Assembly: GCF_016758195.1 (NCBI RefSeq)
Contig: NZ_QYAC01000001.1
Location: 711,416 to 775,415, forward strand
Direction: 5' to 3'
DNA length: 64,000 nt
DNA from: Leucobacter chromiireducens subsp. solipictus
Lineage (GTDB): Bacteria; Actinomycetota; Actinomycetes; Actinomycetales; Microbacteriaceae
Under the pieces are notes generated by a model. The model saw only the letters and a program-made list of their open reading frames with translations. It was not told the origin of the DNA and ran no database searches. The position numbers and the translations under genes were made by a program. Shown here in pieces: positions 61,967 through 64,000 of the stretch. Numbering within the stretch: the first letter of the stretch is position 1; the number at the start of each line of letters is the position of its first letter.

Positions 61967-63922
61967 ATGCCCCATTCCCCCACTCCCGCCGCCGCCCGCC
62001 ACGCCCGCTTCGGCGGACTCGACGGCCTGCGCGCACTCGCGGTGGGTCTCGTCCTGGTGTATCACCTGTTTCCGCTGGCCCTGCCCGGTGGCTTCCTTGG
62101 TGTCGATATTTTCTTCGCGATCAGCGGATTCCTGATCACGTCGCTGCTCCTGCGCGAAGCCGCCACGCACAGCACGATCCGGCTCGGCTCGTTCTGGCGG
62201 CGGCGGGCACGCCGGCTCTTGCCGGCCCTCGGCCTGGTCCTGCTCGTCTGCGCGGCGCTCGCGCTGCCCCTCGGCGGAGATCTCCTCGTGGGCATCGGGG
62301 GCCAGATCGCCGGCGCCTCACTGTTCGTGAGCAACTGGGTGTTCATCGCGAACGGTGCGGACTATTTCGCCCGCGACACCCCTGAACTCTTCCGCAACAC
62401 CTGGTCGCTGTCGATCGAGGAGCAGTTCTACATTCTGCTCCCGCTCCTCGTCCTGCTGTTGCTGAAGCTGCGAGGCCGGAGCAGCCGCGCCATTCCCCTG
62501 CTCCTGCTGGGGGTGGGGTCCGCCGCGCTCATGGCCGAGCTGTCCCTGCAGGGGGCGGATCCGACGCGCGTGTACTTCGGCTCGGATACACACACATTCG
62601 GCTTGTTCTGGGGTGCGGCTCTTGCGGCACTGATCCAGCCCCGGGAGACGATGCTCCCCGCGCACGCTCCCGGCCGCGGCCGGCAACTGGGCTGGGGATT
62701 CGTGGCCGTCGCTTCGCTCGCCGTCCTGGCGTGGTTGGCCGCCACCCTTCCCGAGGGCAGCCCGCAGAGTTTCCAGGGCGGCTTCCAGCTCGCTACCGTG
62801 GCCGCGCTCGCACTTGTCTGGGCGGTCACCCGCCCCGGTGCGCTGATCGGCCAGGCGCTCGACGTGCAGCCGCTACGCTGGATCGGTGAGCGCTCCTACG
62901 GGATCTATCTGTGGCACTGGCCGCTGCTCCTGATCGCGACCGCGGTGTGTGGTCCGACGCAGCCCTGGCTCGTCGCCGCTCTCACTCTCGCGGGCACGCT
63001 CGGAGCCGCCGCGCTCTCGTACCGCTACGTCGAGCAGCCCGTGCGCCGCTTCGGACTGCGACGCTCGATTCGCCTGCTCCTGCGTCCGCTCGGGGCCACG
63101 CCGCGTCAGCGCACCGTCGCGATCGCGCTCGGCGCGGTACTCGCGGTGACGGTGCCGGCCGGCATCGCCGCGATCGTGACCGCCCCGTCACAGACCTCCG
63201 CGGCCGAGGCGATCGCCCGTGGCCAGGCGGCGCTCGACCGCTCCGAAACGACCACCACCGCGCCGGGAGCGCCGCCGACCACGGGCCCGTCGGGCGGGAC
63301 GGCGGATGCGGACGACGAGGGCACGCGCGACCCCGACGACAAGAACGACGAGGCCGCACGGGGCGCCTCGGATCCCGAGCCATCCCCCACCCCCGACGCA
63401 CCGCTCGTGCCGGAGGGCAGCGAGATCAGCGCCGTCGGAGACTCCGTGATGCTCGCAAGCCTCCCGGAGTTGGAGGAGGCGTTCCCGGGGATCGCGATCG
63501 ATGCCGCGGTATCCCGAGGTATGGGCGTCGGTGTGGAACTCACGGCGGAGTGGGCGTCCGACGGATCGCTGCGGCAGGTGCTCCTCGTGGGCCTCGGCAC
63601 CAACGGTCCGGTCGACCCGGAATCGCTCGACGAGCTCCTGACGATCGCCGGCGATCGTCCGCTCATCCTCGTCAACGCGCACGCCGACCGTGAGTGGATC
63701 CCGCAGGTCAACGCGACCCTGACCGAGTTTGCGGCCGCGCATCGGGGCGTTGTCGTCGCGGACTGGACCGGGGCCGTGGCGGGGGTCGCCGACGCGCTCG
63801 CGGGCGACGACATCCACCCGAACCCGAGCGGCGGCGTCATCTATGCGGCCTCGGTGCAGCGGGCCCTCGAAGCGCTCCAGCAGCCGGGCGAGGCCCGGGG
63901 CTTCGCGCTCCCCCGGCGCTAG
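61967..63922 (+). CDS. OatA-like membrane O-acetyltransferase with C-terminal SGNH domain
   Basis: This 651-residue protein has an acyltransferase-3 domain (about ten helices, residues 10-400) starting FGGLDGLRALAVGLVLVYHLF with the conserved histidine, VDIFFAISGFLITSLLL and TWSLSIEEQFYILLPLL. A T/P/D-rich linker (about 430-480) leads to an extracellular SGNH hydrolase-like domain with nucleophile AVGDSVML, GLGTNGP and the end pair DDIHPNPSG. This is the architecture of OatA, which O-acetylates peptidoglycan or a surface polymer and can raise lysozyme resistance. The ATG at 61967 is the only start in front of the first helix. Confidence 0.92.
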   Translation: MPHSPTPAAARHARFGGLDGLRALAVGLVLVYHLFPLALPGGFLGVDIFFAISGFLITSLLLREAATHSTIRLGSFWRRRARRLLPALGLVLLVCAALALPLGGDLLVGIGGQIAGASLFVSNWVFIANGADYFARDTPELFRNTWSLSIEEQFYILLPLLVLLLLKLRGRSSRAIPLLLLGVGSAALMAELSLQGADPTRVYFGSDTHTFGLFWGAALAALIQPRETMLPAHAPGRGRQLGWGFVAVASLAVLAWLAATLPEGSPQSFQGGFQLATVAALALVWAVTRPGALIGQALDVQPLRWIGERSYGIYLWHWPLLLIATAVCGPTQPWLVAALTLAGTLGAAALSYRYVEQPVRRFGLRRSIRLLLRPLGATPRQRTVAIALGAVLAVTVPAGIAAIVTAPSQTSAAEAIARGQAALDRSETTTTAPGAPPTTGPSGGTADADDEGTRDPDDKNDEAARGASDPEPSPTPDAPLVPEGSEISAVGDSVMLASLPELEEAFPGIAIDAAVSRGMGVGVELTAEWASDGSLRQVLLVGLGTNGPVDPESLDELLTIAGDRPLILVNAHADREWIPQVNATLTEFAAAHRGVVVADWTGAVAGVADALAGDDIHPNPSGGVIYAASVQRALEALQQPGEARGFALPRR

Positions 63923-64000
63923 CTGTACTGACCCGGAGGGTTGTTGACATAGGAGAGACCTTCGTTGTCGAGTTGGAGCTGTCTAGTTCCCCTGCTCGTT
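63923..64000. other. Right-hand end, no gene recognised
   Basis: The last 78 bases have lower GC than the genes and contain TTGACA (63944-63949), but no -10 box at the right spacing and no start codon with an open frame that can be judged before the window ends. Confidence 0.4.

Noticed and set aside
63923..64000. Edge of an insertion sequence at the right end
   Set aside because: Lower GC and a TTGACA word are suggestive, but no terminal repeat or transposase codons can be seen in 78 bases.

Overview
The window is chromosomal backbone of a high-GC actinobacterium, most likely a Microbacteriaceae member (Leucobacter-like; family-level inference from gene content, not a database result). The signs are very high GC, frequent GTG starts, 4-nt ATGA/GTGA overlaps between genes, GC-rich hairpin terminators without U-tracts, a PerM-type DUF6350 protein, a GuaB3 paralogue, and two gene blocks that keep the order known from Mycobacterium tuberculosis. 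There is no rRNA, tRNA, CRISPR array, complete insertion sequence or prophage.

Left part (1-6.2 kb): a truncated amino acid/amine permease, a small cupin, an NTF2-like protein, agmatine deiminase, a ketoglutarate-semialdehyde-type aldehyde dehydrogenase, a META-domain lipoprotein and a small membrane protein. This looks like an amine or sugar-acid catabolic corner.

6.2-28.5 kb is the conserved block pcrA/uvrD - sucC - sucD - DUF6350/PerM - purN - purH, all on the minus strand but split by accessory cassettes: (i) a TPP-riboswitch-controlled thiamine transporter (thiB-thiP plus a P-loop protein, without a ThiQ ATPase); (ii) a two-component system followed directly by a NitT/TauT-type ABC transporter; (iii) a GAP-family exporter and a MetE-like protein; (iv) a tandem-duplicated membrane-GGDEF protein divergent from a TetR regulator.

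28.5-39.4 kb is the main accessory region: L-asparaginase, glycerophosphodiester phosphodiesterase, a Bax-inhibitor-1 protein, a 23-bp tandem repeat, a divergent aminotransferase-III phospho-lyase / APH-type kinase / GntR regulator cassette with a palindromic operator in the shared promoter, a DUF1801 protein, and an XRE-cupin regulator / NhaC antiporter / class V PLP enzyme cassette whose last gene runs 178 bp into the end of guaA.

39.3-61.9 kb is the second conserved block, read on the minus strand from truA through rplM-rpsI-glmM, glmS, acpS-alr-tsaE-tsaB-rimI-tsaD, groES (with CIRCE), guaB, guaB3, SURF1 and DUF3817 to guaA. It supplies ribosomal proteins, cell-wall amino-sugar and D-alanine synthesis, the t6A tRNA modification set and GTP synthesis. 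It is decorated with coaA, a DUF3995 protein, four small DUF4190 membrane proteins around a THUMP-like methyltransferase, and rarD. The window ends with an OatA-like peptidoglycan/polysaccharide O-acetyltransferase on the plus strand.
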